Counted from the first letter of the stretch, positions 47,493 through 57,166 are shown. The stretch is DNA of 64,000 bases from Fulvimarina pelagi HTCC2506 (GCF_000153705.1 NZ_DS022272.1:2802798-2866797); one strand, 5' to 3'. Numbers and translations are program-made. Notes: generated by a model from the letters alone, not told the origin.

Positions 47493-48475
47493 CGACAATC
47501 TCTCTTGCCGACATCGAGGCCGCGGCGGCCCGGATATCCGGCCATGTTCGGCATACGCCCGTGGAGGTCTCGCCGAGCCTTTCGGCCAGAGCCGGAGTGT
47601 CCGTTCATCTCAAGCTCGAACATCGGCAGATCACAGGTGCCTTCAAGCTGCGCGGCGCGACGAACGCGGTTCTGCGGCTGGCGGAGAAGTCCCGGCCCAC
47701 CGGTGTTTCCTGTGCCTCCACCGGCAATCACGGTCGCGCGCTCGCCCACGCGGCGAAAGCTGCCGGCATTCCGGCCGTCATCTGCATGTCGAAACTCGTG
47801 CCGCAAACCAAGGTCGAGGCCATCGAAGCGCTCGGGGCGGAGGCGCGTATCGTCGGCAGGAGCCAGGATGAGGCGCAGGTGGAGGTGGACCGGCTGGTGG
47901 CCGAGGAGGGCTTTGCCGATATCCCGCCTTTCGACCATGCCGACATCATCGCTGGGCAGGGCACGATCGGGCTGGAAATTGCCGAGGATTGCCCGGACGC
48001 TGAGACGGTCGTGATCCCGCTCTCCGGCGGTGGGCTCATCGCCGGAATTGCCCGGGCGGTGAGAGCGCGCTTGCCGGGAGCGCGGATCGTCGGCGTCTCG
48101 ATGGAGCGCGGTGCGGCGATGCAGGCGAGCCTTGCCGCCGGCCGTCCCGTCGAGGTTGAGGAAATGCCGAGTTTCGCCGACTCCCTCGGTGGCGGGATCG
48201 GGCTGAAGAACGCCTACACGTTCGAGATGGTGCGCGACCTTGTCGACGAGGTGATCTTGCTCACCGAAGCCGAGATCGCCGGCGGCATGCGCCACGCTTA
48301 TTTTGAAGAGCGCGAAATCATAGAGGGCGGCGCTGCGGTCGGCATTGGCGCGCTGCTTGCCGGCAGACTGAGGCCGAAGGGGCCAACGATTCTCCTACTC
48401 TCGGGCCGCAATGTCGACATGCGCCAGCATCGCGCCGTCATCAACGGAGCGAACAGTCTCGAGGAGATCGCCTGA
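47489..48475 (+). CDS. eutB: PLP-dependent threonine dehydratase-like EutB
   Basis: A 328-residue fold-type II PLP enzyme like serine/threonine dehydratase. The PLP lysine lies in ITGAFKLRGA, and the phosphate-binding glycine loop is PLSGGGLIAG. It acts in hydroxyectoine-to-ectoine conversion. The start is GTG 47489, overlapping the eutA stop by four bases; longer upstream ATG-initiated frames would run over the end of eutA. It overlaps eutC by one base (TGATG). Confidence 0.92.
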   Translation: MTTISLADIEAAAARISGHVRHTPVEVSPSLSARAGVSVHLKLEHRQITGAFKLRGATNAVLRLAEKSRPTGVSCASTGNHGRALAHAAKAAGIPAVICMSKLVPQTKVEAIEALGAEARIVGRSQDEAQVEVDRLVAEEGFADIPPFDHADIIAGQGTIGLEIAEDCPDAETVVIPLSGGGLIAGIARAVRARLPGARIVGVSMERGAAMQASLAAGRPVEVEEMPSFADSLGGGIGLKNAYTFEMVRDLVDEVILLTEAEIAGGMRHAYFEEREIIEGGAAVGIGALLAGRLRPKGPTILLLSGRNVDMRQHRAVINGANSLEEIA

Positions 48476-49467
48476 TGCCGGATGTTCGAATCCTGACAGA
48501 GCGCGAGCTGAGAGCCGAGATCGGGTTGGATGTCGCCCTCGTCAACGCCATCGAGGACGCGTTTCTCGCGCTCGCGACGAAGCCGGTCGTCATGCCGCCG
48601 ATCCTGAGGCTCGACATTCCCGAGCATCGCGGCGAGATGGATGTAAAGACGGCCTATGTGCCGGGCCTCTCGGGCTTCGCGTTGAAGGTCAGTCCGGGCT
48701 TCTTCGACAATCCGAAACTCGGGCTGCCGAGCGTCAACGGGCTGATGATGCTCCTGTCGTCCACGACCGGTCTCGTCGAGGCCCTGTTTCTCGACAACGG
48801 CTATCTCACCGATCTGAGGACAGCTGCCGCCGGTGCCGTTGCGGCACGGCATCTGGCGCGCGCCGATGCGAAGAGCGCGGCAATCCTAGGCGCCGGAGTC
48901 CAGGCCGGCCTTCAGCTTGAAGCCCTGATGCTGGTCCGACCGATCGAGCGCGCTGTCCTCTGGGCGCGCGATACTGAGAAGGCGACAGCAAAGGCACGAG
49001 CTCTTTCCGAGAAGCTCGAAATCCCTGTCGAAGCAGTGTCTTCAGCACGGGAAGCCGTCGAGAGCGCGGACGTCATCGTTACCACCACGCCGTCAACCGC
49101 CCCTTTAATCGAGGCCGGATGGCTTAGATCCGGACAGCACGTGACGGCGATGGGCTCGGATGCCGAGCACAAGAACGAGATCGACCCACAGGCCATCGCC
49201 GGAGCCGATCTCTACGTCGCCGACAGCCTCTCCCAGACGCGACGCCTCGGCGAACTGCATCACGCGATCGAAGCCGGCCTCGTCTCGAACGATGCGAGCT
49301 TCCCAGAACTCGGCGCCGTCATCGCCGGAAGCGCGTCCGGCCGCCCGTCCGACACCGCCTTCACCATCGTGGACTTGACGGGAACCGGCGTTCAGGACAC
49401 GGCCATCGCAACCCTTGCCCATGCGCGGATCGTGAGGTCCGGCGCCGGCACGACCATCCACAACTGA
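48475..49467 (+). CDS. eutC: Ornithine cyclodeaminase-like EutC
   Basis: A 330-residue ornithine cyclodeaminase/mu-crystallin family protein with an NAD-binding fold (AAILGAGVQAGLQLEALMLV) and the family block DVKTAYVPGLSGFALKVSPG. It is required with EutA and EutB to turn hydroxyectoine into ectoine. The ATG shares a base with the eutB stop (TGATG), so translation is coupled. The stop is 23 bases before eutD. Confidence 0.92.
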   Translation: MPDVRILTERELRAEIGLDVALVNAIEDAFLALATKPVVMPPILRLDIPEHRGEMDVKTAYVPGLSGFALKVSPGFFDNPKLGLPSVNGLMMLLSSTTGLVEALFLDNGYLTDLRTAAAGAVAARHLARADAKSAAILGAGVQAGLQLEALMLVRPIERAVLWARDTEKATAKARALSEKLEIPVEAVSSAREAVESADVIVTTTPSTAPLIEAGWLRSGQHVTAMGSDAEHKNEIDPQAIAGADLYVADSLSQTRRLGELHHAIEAGLVSNDASFPELGAVIAGSASGRPSDTAFTIVDLTGTGVQDTAIATLAHARIVRSGAGTTIHN

Positions 49468-49490
49468 CCCCACCTCAGAAAGCGCCGCAG

Positions 49491-50672
49491 ATGCGTGAAC
49501 CCGACCTTAAATTCACCCGCGCCGAATATACCGACCGCCTCGGGAAGACCCGCAGGGCCATGGCGGCGAAGGGCATCGACTGCCTCTACGTGTCCGATCC
49601 CTCCAACATGGCCTGGCTGACAGGCTATGATGGCTGGTCGTTTTACGTCCATCAGGGTGTCATCGTCGGGCCGGAGGGCGAGCCGGTCTGGTACGGCCGC
49701 AATATGGATGCCAACGGGGCCAGGCGTACCGCCTATCTCGCCCATGACAACATCGTCGGTTACGCGGACCACTACGTTCAGTGCACCGAGCGCCACCCGA
49801 TGGACTATCTCGCGACCGTCATCGCCAATCGCGGCTGGGATGGCATGACCATTGGCGTCGAGATGGACAATTACTGGTTCTCGGCCGCCGCCTTCGCCGC
49901 GCTCCAAAAGCATCTGCCGAACGCGCGCTTCGTGGATGCGACGGCGCTTGTGAACTGGCAGCGGGCGGTGAAGAGCCCCACAGAACTCGACTACATGCGT
50001 ATTGCGGGCAGGATCGTTACCAAGATGCACGAGCGCATCGCCGAGGTGATGGAGCCCGGCATGCGCAAATGCGATCTCGTCGCCGAGATCTACGACGTCG
50101 GCATCCGAGGTGCCGACGGTCATGGTGGCGACTATCCCGCGATCGTGCCGATGCTGCCCTCCGGCCCCGATGCCGTCGCGCCGCATCTCACCTGGGACGA
50201 CAAACCGATGAAGGCCGGGGAAGGCACCTTCTTCGAGATCGCCGGCGCCTATCACCGCTATCATTGCCCGCTGTCGCGCACGGTCTTCCTCGGCAAACCG
50301 CCGCAGATCTTCATCGATGCGGAAAAGGCAACGCTCGAAGGCATGGAAGCCGGCCTCGAAGCCGCCAAACCCGGCAATACCTGTGAGGACATCGCCAACG
50401 CCTATTTCGCGGTCCTGAAGAAGCACGGCATCCAAAAGGACAGCCGCACCGGATATCCGATCGGCCTCTCCTATCCGCCGGACTGGGGTGAGCGGACGAT
50501 GAGCCTGCGCCCCGGCGACACGACCGTGCTCGAATCCGGCATGACTTTCCACTTCATGACCGCGCTCTGGCTCGAGGACATGGGCCTCGAGATTACGGAA
50601 AGCCTCGCGATTACCGAGACCGGCTACGAACTGCTTGCCGACGTGCCGCGCAAGCTCGTTGTGAAGGACTGA
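49491..50672 (+). CDS. eutD: Ectoine hydrolase EutD (DoeA)
   Basis: A 393-residue protein of the M24/creatinase fold that opens the ectoine ring to N-acetyl-diaminobutyrate. The N-terminal creatinase-N domain includes GIDCLYVSDPSNMAWLTGYD, and the C-terminal pita-bread domain runs from about residue 165 (TELDYMRIAGRIVTKMHERI) with GTFFEIAGAYHRYHCPLSRT. The family is reported to work without the metal centre of true M24 peptidases. It precedes eutE by five bases; EutD and EutE are known to act together. Confidence 0.94.
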   Translation: MREPDLKFTRAEYTDRLGKTRRAMAAKGIDCLYVSDPSNMAWLTGYDGWSFYVHQGVIVGPEGEPVWYGRNMDANGARRTAYLAHDNIVGYADHYVQCTERHPMDYLATVIANRGWDGMTIGVEMDNYWFSAAAFAALQKHLPNARFVDATALVNWQRAVKSPTELDYMRIAGRIVTKMHERIAEVMEPGMRKCDLVAEIYDVGIRGADGHGGDYPAIVPMLPSGPDAVAPHLTWDDKPMKAGEGTFFEIAGAYHRYHCPLSRTVFLGKPPQIFIDAEKATLEGMEAGLEAAKPGNTCEDIANAYFAVLKKHGIQKDSRTGYPIGLSYPPDWGERTMSLRPGDTTVLESGMTFHFMTALWLEDMGLEITESLAITETGYELLADVPRKLVVKD

Positions 50673-50677
50673 ACACC

Positions 50678-51691
50678 ATGCTCGCCCCCGATGATCTGCC
50701 GCCTTCCGCCGTCTTCTCGACCGTCGATTTCGACAGGGACGGCAAGCAGCACGGCTTCCTGCGTCTGCCCTTCAGCCGCGACGAGAGCGCCTGGGGCGCA
50801 ATCCTGACGCCGATCACCTTGGTAAAGAATGGGACAGGACCGACCGCGCTCTTCACTGGCGGCAATCACGGCGACGAGTACGAGGGACCGATCGCACTCT
50901 TCGATCTCGCGCGCTCGCTGGACGCCGACGCAGTATCGGGACGCGTCATGATCGTCCCCGCGCTCAACTATCCGGCATTCCGGGCCGGGACGCGCACGTC
51001 CCCGATCGACAAAGGCAATCTCAACCGTTCCTTTCCCGGCAGGCCCTTCGGCAATCCCACCGAAAAAATCGCCGATTACGTGACGCGAAACCTTTTGCCG
51101 ATGGCCGATCTGGTGCTCGACTTTCACTCCGGCGGCAAGACGCTGGATTTCCTACCCTTTGCGGCCGCGCACATCCTCGACGACAAGAGTCAGGAAGAGG
51201 CGTGTTTCGCGGCCGTCCACGCCTTCGGGGCTCCCTACTCGGTCAAGATGCTGGAAATCGACGCCGTCGGCATGTTCGACACGACGGCCGAGGCGATGGG
51301 CAAGACCTTCGTCACCACCGAACTCGGCGGCGGCGGTTCGACGACCGCCCGCACGGTGTCGATCGCCAAGCGCGGCGTTCGGAATCTTCTGAAACATGCC
51401 GGCATTCTTACCGGCGAACCAGAGATTGGCCCGACAAACTGGCTCGACATGCCGGACGACCGCTGTTTCACTTTCTCCGAGATCGACGGGATGGTCGAGC
51501 CGCTGGTCGACCTGGGTGACGCAGTAACCCGAGGCCAACCGATCGCGCGGGCATGGCCGATCGACCGGACGGGCTCCGAGCCCTACGAGTTCTGGGCCAA
51601 GATGGACGGCGTCCTTGCCGCCCGGCACTTCCCCGGCCTCGTCAAGGCAGGCGACTGCATCGCCGTCCTCGCCGTGAAAAGCGAGGTTTGA
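50678..51691 (+). CDS. eutE: N-acetyl-L-2,4-diaminobutyrate deacetylase EutE (DoeB)
   Basis: A 337-residue zinc-dependent deacetylase of the succinylglutamate desuccinylase/aspartoacylase family. The metal ligands are visible: His64 and Glu67 (GGNHGDEYEG) and His150 (DFHSGGK). It releases acetate from the product of EutD, giving L-2,4-diaminobutyrate for the aminotransferase. It is the last gene of the eutABCDE operon. Confidence 0.94.
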   Translation: MLAPDDLPPSAVFSTVDFDRDGKQHGFLRLPFSRDESAWGAILTPITLVKNGTGPTALFTGGNHGDEYEGPIALFDLARSLDADAVSGRVMIVPALNYPAFRAGTRTSPIDKGNLNRSFPGRPFGNPTEKIADYVTRNLLPMADLVLDFHSGGKTLDFLPFAAAHILDDKSQEEACFAAVHAFGAPYSVKMLEIDAVGMFDTTAEAMGKTFVTTELGGGGSTTARTVSIAKRGVRNLLKHAGILTGEPEIGPTNWLDMPDDRCFTFSEIDGMVEPLVDLGDAVTRGQPIARAWPIDRTGSEPYEFWAKMDGVLAARHFPGLVKAGDCIAVLAVKSEV

Positions 51692-51872
51692 GCGTCGCGC
51701 ACGCCCGCTGCTTGACGATCCAGTCGCTCACTCTGCGGATATTCGCCCTTCCGCACTGCATTTGTCCGGCGCTGCTTTAACGCTTTGCTAACTTATCTTA
51801 TTTTCGCCATTGTTCTCGGCGGCCGCGCGACATAGCATTCTTCTAAGGCAATCTACGGAAGGTGCGTGAGCG

Positions 51873-52493
51873 ATGACGAAGCATTCGACCCGTATTCTAG
51901 CCATCTGCGCAGCGGTCGCCGGAACAGTGCTTACAGCATCCCCGTCGTTATCCGGAGAGGTCAGCCAATCGACCCAGTTCTTCGCGGTACACGGTGGTTC
52001 GCTCGCAGAGATCGACCGCAGTCTTTCGCAGTCGGGTCCAATGATCTCCGGCAGCGGCCAGCGCCATCCCGGCGCGACCTCTGTTCAGTTTGACGGACGA
52101 GTAAGCTACAAACGCGTCAACGGCGGATGCGCGGTCGATCGGACCGAAATCAAGCTGAAACTCAAGACGACTCTGCCCAAATGGTACCGTCCCAAACGGG
52201 TCGATGGCCGCACCGCACTCGTCTGGCGCACGCTAGCCGCAGACATCCAACGTCACGAAAAGAAGCATAGCGACATTGCGATATCCTATCTGAAACGGCT
52301 TGAAAGCGCCCTCAAGAATCTGCGGACCGAGCGAACTTGCCGTCAGATGGAGGCAGTGGCCAACACCGTGATGTCACGCTACCTCGCCGATCACGAACGA
52401 GCCCAGCGCGAATTCGACGTTATTGAGGGCCGCGAGGTAAACCTGAGGCTGAATCGCGCATTGCAGCGATCTCTGTATAGTGCACCACGCTAA
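51873..52493 (+). CDS. Secreted DUF922 protein, putative Zn-protease
   Basis: A 206-residue protein with a signal peptide (about 1-28, LAICAAVAGTVLTASPSLSG) and the DUF922 domain. The domain holds a HExxH metalloprotease-like motif (ADIQRHEKKHSDIAI, near residue 129) and two cysteines (GGCAVDRT, ERTCRQM) that could form a disulfide. DUF922 proteins are predicted periplasmic zinc proteases without known substrate. GGAAGG lies about ten bases upstream of the ATG. It appears monocistronic, separated from eutE by 180 bases. Confidence 0.8.
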   Translation: MTKHSTRILAICAAVAGTVLTASPSLSGEVSQSTQFFAVHGGSLAEIDRSLSQSGPMISGSGQRHPGATSVQFDGRVSYKRVNGGCAVDRTEIKLKLKTTLPKWYRPKRVDGRTALVWRTLAADIQRHEKKHSDIAISYLKRLESALKNLRTERTCRQMEAVANTVMSRYLADHERAQREFDVIEGREVNLRLNRALQRSLYSAPR

Positions 52494-52659
52494 GGCCGAA
52501 AGGACGCTCCTTCAAACCAGAATGTCACCGTAACGCGCCCTTCGGTGCGTCGGGACTGCTTCTCAATTCTTCGACGAGTTCTCCGCTTTTACCGCACATG
52601 ACGAAGTGTGTTTTGGCTTTTCGTAAGACAATACTTTTTCTATTGAAACTGCCTATGGA

Positions 52660-53913
52660 TTAGAAAAGTGTATCATAAGGGATAAACGAGACAGTGTCGC
52701 CTGCAGCGACCTCGCGCAATTCCTCCGGTAGTTCGACGAGACCGTCCGTGCCGACGAGGGAGGAGATGAGGCCAGCTCCTTCACGTGGAAATTTCACGGC
52801 TTCTGGCAGGCCATCAGACCCCGTTCGGATGCTGGCGCGGACATATTCGCGCCGGTCCTTCTTCTTGCGATAGGCGAAAGCCGCGCGAACCGGCAGAGTC
52901 AGTCCCGCGGTCGCTTCACCGCCTGCCAGAGCCAGTATCGCCGGTCGCGCCACATGGGCGAAGGTGACGAAGCTCGCGACCGGATTACCCGGCAGGCCGA
53001 TGAGCGGTGTACCTGCAACCACGCCCATGACGACCGGGCGACCTGGTTTGATCGCGATGCGCCATAGAACGAGCGATCCGGTTGCCTGAAGTGCGTCCTT
53101 AACAAAATCGGCATCGCCCGTCGAAACGCCCCCCGAAGTGAGAATGATATCATGCTCACGCGCCGCTCCCACGAGTGCGTCCGCGATCGTCGCGCGATCG
53201 TCGCGCAGTATGCCGAGGTCGGTGACTTCGGCCCCGAGTCTTCGGGCCATGGCCATCAGCATTGCGCGGTTGGAATCGAAGAGTTGGGCACGGCCGCGTG
53301 TCTCTCCGGGCTCGACGAGTTCGTTGCCGGTGGAAAAGATCGCGACCCGCACACGGGTGCGCACCCGAAGATGGGTAAGGCCGAAGGCAGCTGTAAGCGC
53401 GATGTCCTGCGGACGAAGACGCCGTCCAGCAGAAAGGATGGTGTCGCCGCGAGCCACGTCCTCACCCGCGGGACGTGCGTTGGAACCGCGCGTAAGGCCG
53501 ACCGGCAGGTGGACGAAGTTTCCCGCATTGAGCCGGACATCCTCCTGCATGTAGACGGTGTCGGCGTTCTCCGGCATCGGTGCGCCGGTGAAGATGCGCG
53601 CAGCGCTACCGGCGTCGAGGCGCTCGGGCGACGTGCCGGCTTGGACGGGGCCTGAAACTGTGAATGCCGCCTCGCTCTCCGTAGGGATCGAAGCACCATC
53701 GATCGCATAGCCGTCGACGGCGGAATTGGCGAAGGGCGGAAGGTCGAGCGGGGCGGCGATATCCTCGGCAAGGATGCGACCGTCGGCTTCATAAAGGGCG
53801 ACGGTTTCGATCCCACCGACCGGCCGAAGGCGTTCGCGGATGAGGCTTTTAGCCTCGGCAACCGTCATCATGGGCCCGCCGAAGGCAAAGCAATCGTCGG
53901 AAAGTTGCGCCAT
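52660..53913 (-). CDS. moeA: Molybdopterin molybdotransferase MoeA
   Basis: Inserts molybdenum into adenylylated molybdopterin, 417 residues. MoeA motifs are intact: FANSAVDGYAIDG with Asp67, TSGGVSTGDADFVKDALQ, KPGRPVVMGVVAGTPLIGLPG with the NPVASFVTF continuation. It is the most canonical of three MoeA-type genes in a row on the minus strand, lying last in that order, with 185 bases before it. The nitrate reductase about 43 kb away is the only clear Mo enzyme in the window. Confidence 0.92.
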   Translation of the reverse strand: MAQLSDDCFAFGGPMMTVAEAKSLIRERLRPVGGIETVALYEADGRILAEDIAAPLDLPPFANSAVDGYAIDGASIPTESEAAFTVSGPVQAGTSPERLDAGSAARIFTGAPMPENADTVYMQEDVRLNAGNFVHLPVGLTRGSNARPAGEDVARGDTILSAGRRLRPQDIALTAAFGLTHLRVRTRVRVAIFSTGNELVEPGETRGRAQLFDSNRAMLMAMARRLGAEVTDLGILRDDRATIADALVGAAREHDIILTSGGVSTGDADFVKDALQATGSLVLWRIAIKPGRPVVMGVVAGTPLIGLPGNPVASFVTFAHVARPAILALAGGEATAGLTLPVRAAFAYRKKKDRREYVRASIRTGSDGLPEAVKFPREGAGLISSLVGTDGLVELPEELREVAAGDTVSFIPYDTLF

Positions 53914-54098
53914 CGAGGTTCGGTCGGTCCTGAGAAAGTCTGATCGTTCCGCGACCTAGCAAAGAATGCAGGGTCTCTCCAGTCTCCGATTATGGAGCGG
54001 TAGCACGGCAGCCTTTGCAAATTGTCGGGTGTTCCGTGCCAAACAAAGCGAGACGCAAGGGACAGCAAGGATGTTTGAGGGGCGGTCGCGTGCTTCGG

Positions 54099-56042
54099 TC
54101 AAACGGGCTCGAAACCGGCTCGACGGATCGCCTGTCGACCCGCTTCGGACTGAAGCGTCTCGATAAAGCGCTGCACCGCTGGTCGATCGCGCCGGTTCGT
54201 TTGAATGGCGAAATCGTAGTGTTCTTCGGCGACGGGCAGGAAACCGAGACCTGCAGCATCCGCGACCGGTGCAATCGTCATGCCCCAGTCTGCGCGATGC
54301 TGCGCAACTGCAACGGCGACGGCGTTATGGGAACGGGGCTGGTTGGAGTAGCCTGACGGGCGCGCGGCCTTCAGGAGCTTGTCAAGCAAGATGCGCGTGC
54401 CGGAGCCTGCATTGCGATTGACCATCAGGCAGTCCGGATCGGCAAGCGCGCGCCGTAGCGCCTCCTCCGCACTCGTCCCCTCGAACCGCGCATCCCCAAT
54501 TCGGAACGCGAGGCCCTGCATGCGCCGCCAGCCGGGAATGAGTTCCATGCCTTCGCCGAGGAAGGGCGCGTTGTAGCGCCCGGTCTTTTCATCGAGGAGA
54601 TGGATCGGGGCAAGATCGCATTCGCCGCGTTTGACCGCCTTGAGCCCACCGAGGCTTCCGACCGCAATCGATCGTGCCGTGACCCCGCTCCGCGCAAGGA
54701 GGCCGAGAATTCGGTCGAGGCCCGTACAATGGCTGCCGATCACGACAAGATCGGGCAACCGAAGATTGGACGAGAACAACGAGACCTCGGCCTCCTTGCC
54801 GGCCGGCCATTCGTCGGCGAGCGGCTCGATCCGTACGAAACCGTCTGCTTGGGTGAAGGATGTGATGGCGCCCGATCCCTTGCCGGTCGGAAAGGCGACG
54901 AGACCGTCCTCACCCTTCACCAGCGAGACCATGGCAAATTCCGCACGACCAAGTTCGGAGGGAATCTGGACAGCGACCCGCGCCGGGACCGATGCATCCG
55001 AGCGCGGCGGCAGGCCGGCTAGACGGCGGAGCACCGGTACGATCATGTCCTGAAAGGTGAAGATCGCAGAAGTCGGGAAGCCCGGTAGCACGACAACGGG
55101 CTTACCGTCGCAAACCGCAAGGCAGAGCGGTTTGCCAGGCTTGAGCGCGACACCGTGGGCTATGATGCCTGGTTCGCCGAGGCGATCGAGGATGCGATAG
55201 GTGACATCTCCGGCGCCCTTGGACGTGCCTCCGGAGAGGACCAACATGTCGTGCCGCGCGAGCGCCCCGCGCATGGCAGCTTCGAGCTTCTCTTCATCGT
55301 CGGGGAACGCACCGAGAAACTTGGCATCCGCCCCGTTCTCGCGGATCGTGGCGCAGACGATCGCACCATTGGCGTCGTGAACCTGAGCGGGGCCGGCTAT
55401 TTCGCCCGGTTGAACGAGTTCGTCGCCGGTCGAAAGGACGGCCACCGAGGGCTGGCGAACGACCGGGACGCGGTCGATACCGCAGGCGGCCATCATTCCG
55501 ATTTCAGGTGGGCCGATCCGCGCGCCAACGCGCAGAAACGTTTCGCCCAACGCAAGATCGGAGCTGGCGAAGGCGATGAAACGGCCGGGAGCAACGGCAC
55601 GGCGGACCTCGATCCGAACTTCGTCCAGCGGCTCGGTGTCTTCGACCATCAGAACCGCGTCCGCTCCGCGAGGGATCACCCCACCGGTAGAAATTGGCGT
55701 GGCGGTTCCGGTCACGACCGCGATGCGGGGCGCGATACCACAGGCGAGGATCTCGTTGTTGAGAGCGAGCGTGACGGGCCTCGCCGGACCGGCCGTCTCG
55801 ATATCCGCGGCCCGCACCGCAAATCCGTCGACATTGGCGCGGTCGAAGCCGGGGACGTCACGCGGCGCCGCAACATCTTCCGCGAGGACTCGGCCGAGCG
55901 CGGCGTCGAGCGAGACGACCTCGCTCGGCAGATCGCGCGGGAAGAGCGCGGCCTCGAACCGCTCGAGCGCCTCCTCGCGGGACAGGATCGTCAGGAACTG
56001 CGATTGCGGTGCGGTTTTCGGCGTGCGGGAGGTCTCGCTCAA
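54099..56042 (-). CDS. MoeA fused to a PBP-like (molybdate-binding-type) domain
   Basis: A 647-residue fusion. Residues about 15-415 follow MoeA (FDRANVDGFAVRAADIE, SGGTSKGAGDVTYRILDRLG, LPGFPTSAIFTFQD). Residues about 430-640 form a periplasmic-binding-protein-like domain (VIGSHCTGLDRILGLL, GSLGGLKAVKRGECDLAPIH, VNRNAGSGTRILLDKLL) of the kind found in molybdate-related proteins. There is no signal peptide, so this domain works in the cytoplasm. The start is taken as TTG at 56042 because GGAGG lies six bases before it and no ATG fits without running deep into the upstream gene. It follows the third MoeA-type gene by two bases. A specialised role in loading a particular Mo enzyme is an inference. 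Confidence 0.88.
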   Translation of the reverse strand: MSETSRTPKTAPQSQFLTILSREEALERFEAALFPRDLPSEVVSLDAALGRVLAEDVAAPRDVPGFDRANVDGFAVRAADIETAGPARPVTLALNNEILACGIAPRIAVVTGTATPISTGGVIPRGADAVLMVEDTEPLDEVRIEVRRAVAPGRFIAFASSDLALGETFLRVGARIGPPEIGMMAACGIDRVPVVRQPSVAVLSTGDELVQPGEIAGPAQVHDANGAIVCATIRENGADAKFLGAFPDDEEKLEAAMRGALARHDMLVLSGGTSKGAGDVTYRILDRLGEPGIIAHGVALKPGKPLCLAVCDGKPVVVLPGFPTSAIFTFQDMIVPVLRRLAGLPPRSDASVPARVAVQIPSELGRAEFAMVSLVKGEDGLVAFPTGKGSGAITSFTQADGFVRIEPLADEWPAGKEAEVSLFSSNLRLPDLVVIGSHCTGLDRILGLLARSGVTARSIAVGSLGGLKAVKRGECDLAPIHLLDEKTGRYNAPFLGEGMELIPGWRRMQGLAFRIGDARFEGTSAEEALRRALADPDCLMVNRNAGSGTRILLDKLLKAARPSGYSNQPRSHNAVAVAVAQHRADWGMTIAPVADAAGLGFLPVAEEHYDFAIQTNRRDRPAVQRFIETLQSEAGRQAIRRAGFEPV

Positions 56043-56044
56043 GA

Positions 56045-57166
56045 TCAACCTCCAAGTGCCCAGGCATCGATCGCGCTGCCGCTCGCGAAGCCTTCCGAGG
56101 CCGCCTCGACCAAGGCCCACGCATCACATCGCGCCAGTGCGGAGAGAGGCAGATGCCCGACGGCGATCGGGTCACATGCTGAGCCGGCGCGCTCGAAGAG
56201 AGCCAGTTCGGCAAAACCGATCTGCGATGCGATCTTGCGCTTGAGCGTGAGCGATCGCGACTCGGGTTCCTTTGTCCCAGTCAGACGCCTCAGAGCCGGA
56301 AGTAGAAGCACGAGGGCAATGGCAAATGCATCTGGCGTGCGGCCCGGAAGGGCAATAACGGACATCTTACCGACCCTGCCGAGCGCCGTCGTCGTGCCCG
56401 GTCGGATCGCCAGCCGATGGGCCGCAAGCGCGCCTGCCTGGCGAAGGGCATCCGCGGCGACGTCGTCCTTGCCGCCGCCTGTAGCGCCGATCGTTACGAC
56501 GAGATCTGCCTCCGCTGCTTTGAGGCGCGCGGTCAACGAATCAACACTGCGCGACGCTCGATCCAGCATCACCTGGCCGCCTGCCTCTCTGATCAGCGCG
56601 CAGACGACGGCTGTACTCGGCCCCCTCTCTTTTTCGTCGGTTACGTCGATGACGAGAACGTCAGGACGGCGTATCGAAAGATGCGTCAAACCCAAAGCTA
56701 GTCCCAAGCCGACCATCGTGTCGCCGATGAGGTCTCCAGCGCGAAACAAGAGAGCCCCATCCGCGACATCGTCGCCTGCACGAAGCACACCGTCGCTGGG
56801 GGCCGCGGAGATTCGCACCTCGGCAAGAGGGCCCTCGATAGAGACGAACTTCTGCTCGACCACGCAGTCGCAGGTATCTGGCATCGCATCACCGACTGCG
56901 ACGAAAGAAGGTAGGGAGGTCAGCATCGCCGGAGCATAGGCCGAAGCGGTGACGAGATCGCTCGACTTCATCGCCCAGCCGTCAAGAGCAGCCAGGTCCT
57001 CGGCGGGTATGGCCCTGGCAGAGGAAGCGGGGGCGGCGATCACGGCACCGACCGCCGTCTCCAGCTCTACCATGATGGGCGAAACAGTCGAAAGCTGCGA
57101 AAGCCAAGCCGACGCCGTTTCGGCGAATGGAAACAGACCTGATCGAGGAGCGCTTGCGTCATTCAT
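56045..57166 (-). CDS. Divergent MoeA-like molybdopterin-binding protein
   Basis: A 373-residue MoeA relative, first in the three-gene run. The fold is recognisable from the N-terminal block DLAALDGWAMKSSDLV and the MoCF-like block LVVTIGATGGGKDDVAADAL and VIALPGRTPDAFAIALVLLL. The usual SGG-S-GD and LPGNP motifs are altered (IGATGGGKDD, LPGRTP). Catalytic insertion of Mo is therefore doubtful. It is tightly coupled to the MoeA-PBP gene (2-base gap), suggesting the two proteins work together. An earlier in-frame ATG at 57229 is less likely than 57166. Confidence 0.8.
   Translation of the reverse strand: MNDASAPRSGLFPFAETASAWLSQLSTVSPIMVELETAVGAVIAAPASSARAIPAEDLAALDGWAMKSSDLVTASAYAPAMLTSLPSFVAVGDAMPDTCDCVVEQKFVSIEGPLAEVRISAAPSDGVLRAGDDVADGALLFRAGDLIGDTMVGLGLALGLTHLSIRRPDVLVIDVTDEKERGPSTAVVCALIREAGGQVMLDRASRSVDSLTARLKAAEADLVVTIGATGGGKDDVAADALRQAGALAAHRLAIRPGTTTALGRVGKMSVIALPGRTPDAFAIALVLLLPALRRLTGTKEPESRSLTLKRKIASQIGFAELALFERAGSACDPIAVGHLPLSALARCDAWALVEAASEGFASGSAIDAWALGG

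Noticed and set aside
54099-56120. Start of the MoeA-PBP gene at 56120
   Set aside because: It would overlap the upstream gene by 75 bases with an Arg-rich extension unlike MoeA; TTG at 56042 behind GGAGG fits better.
55155-56939. A 594-residue plus-strand frame across the MoeA fusion and the MoeA-like gene
   Set aside because: It crosses two supported minus-strand genes and has no family motif.
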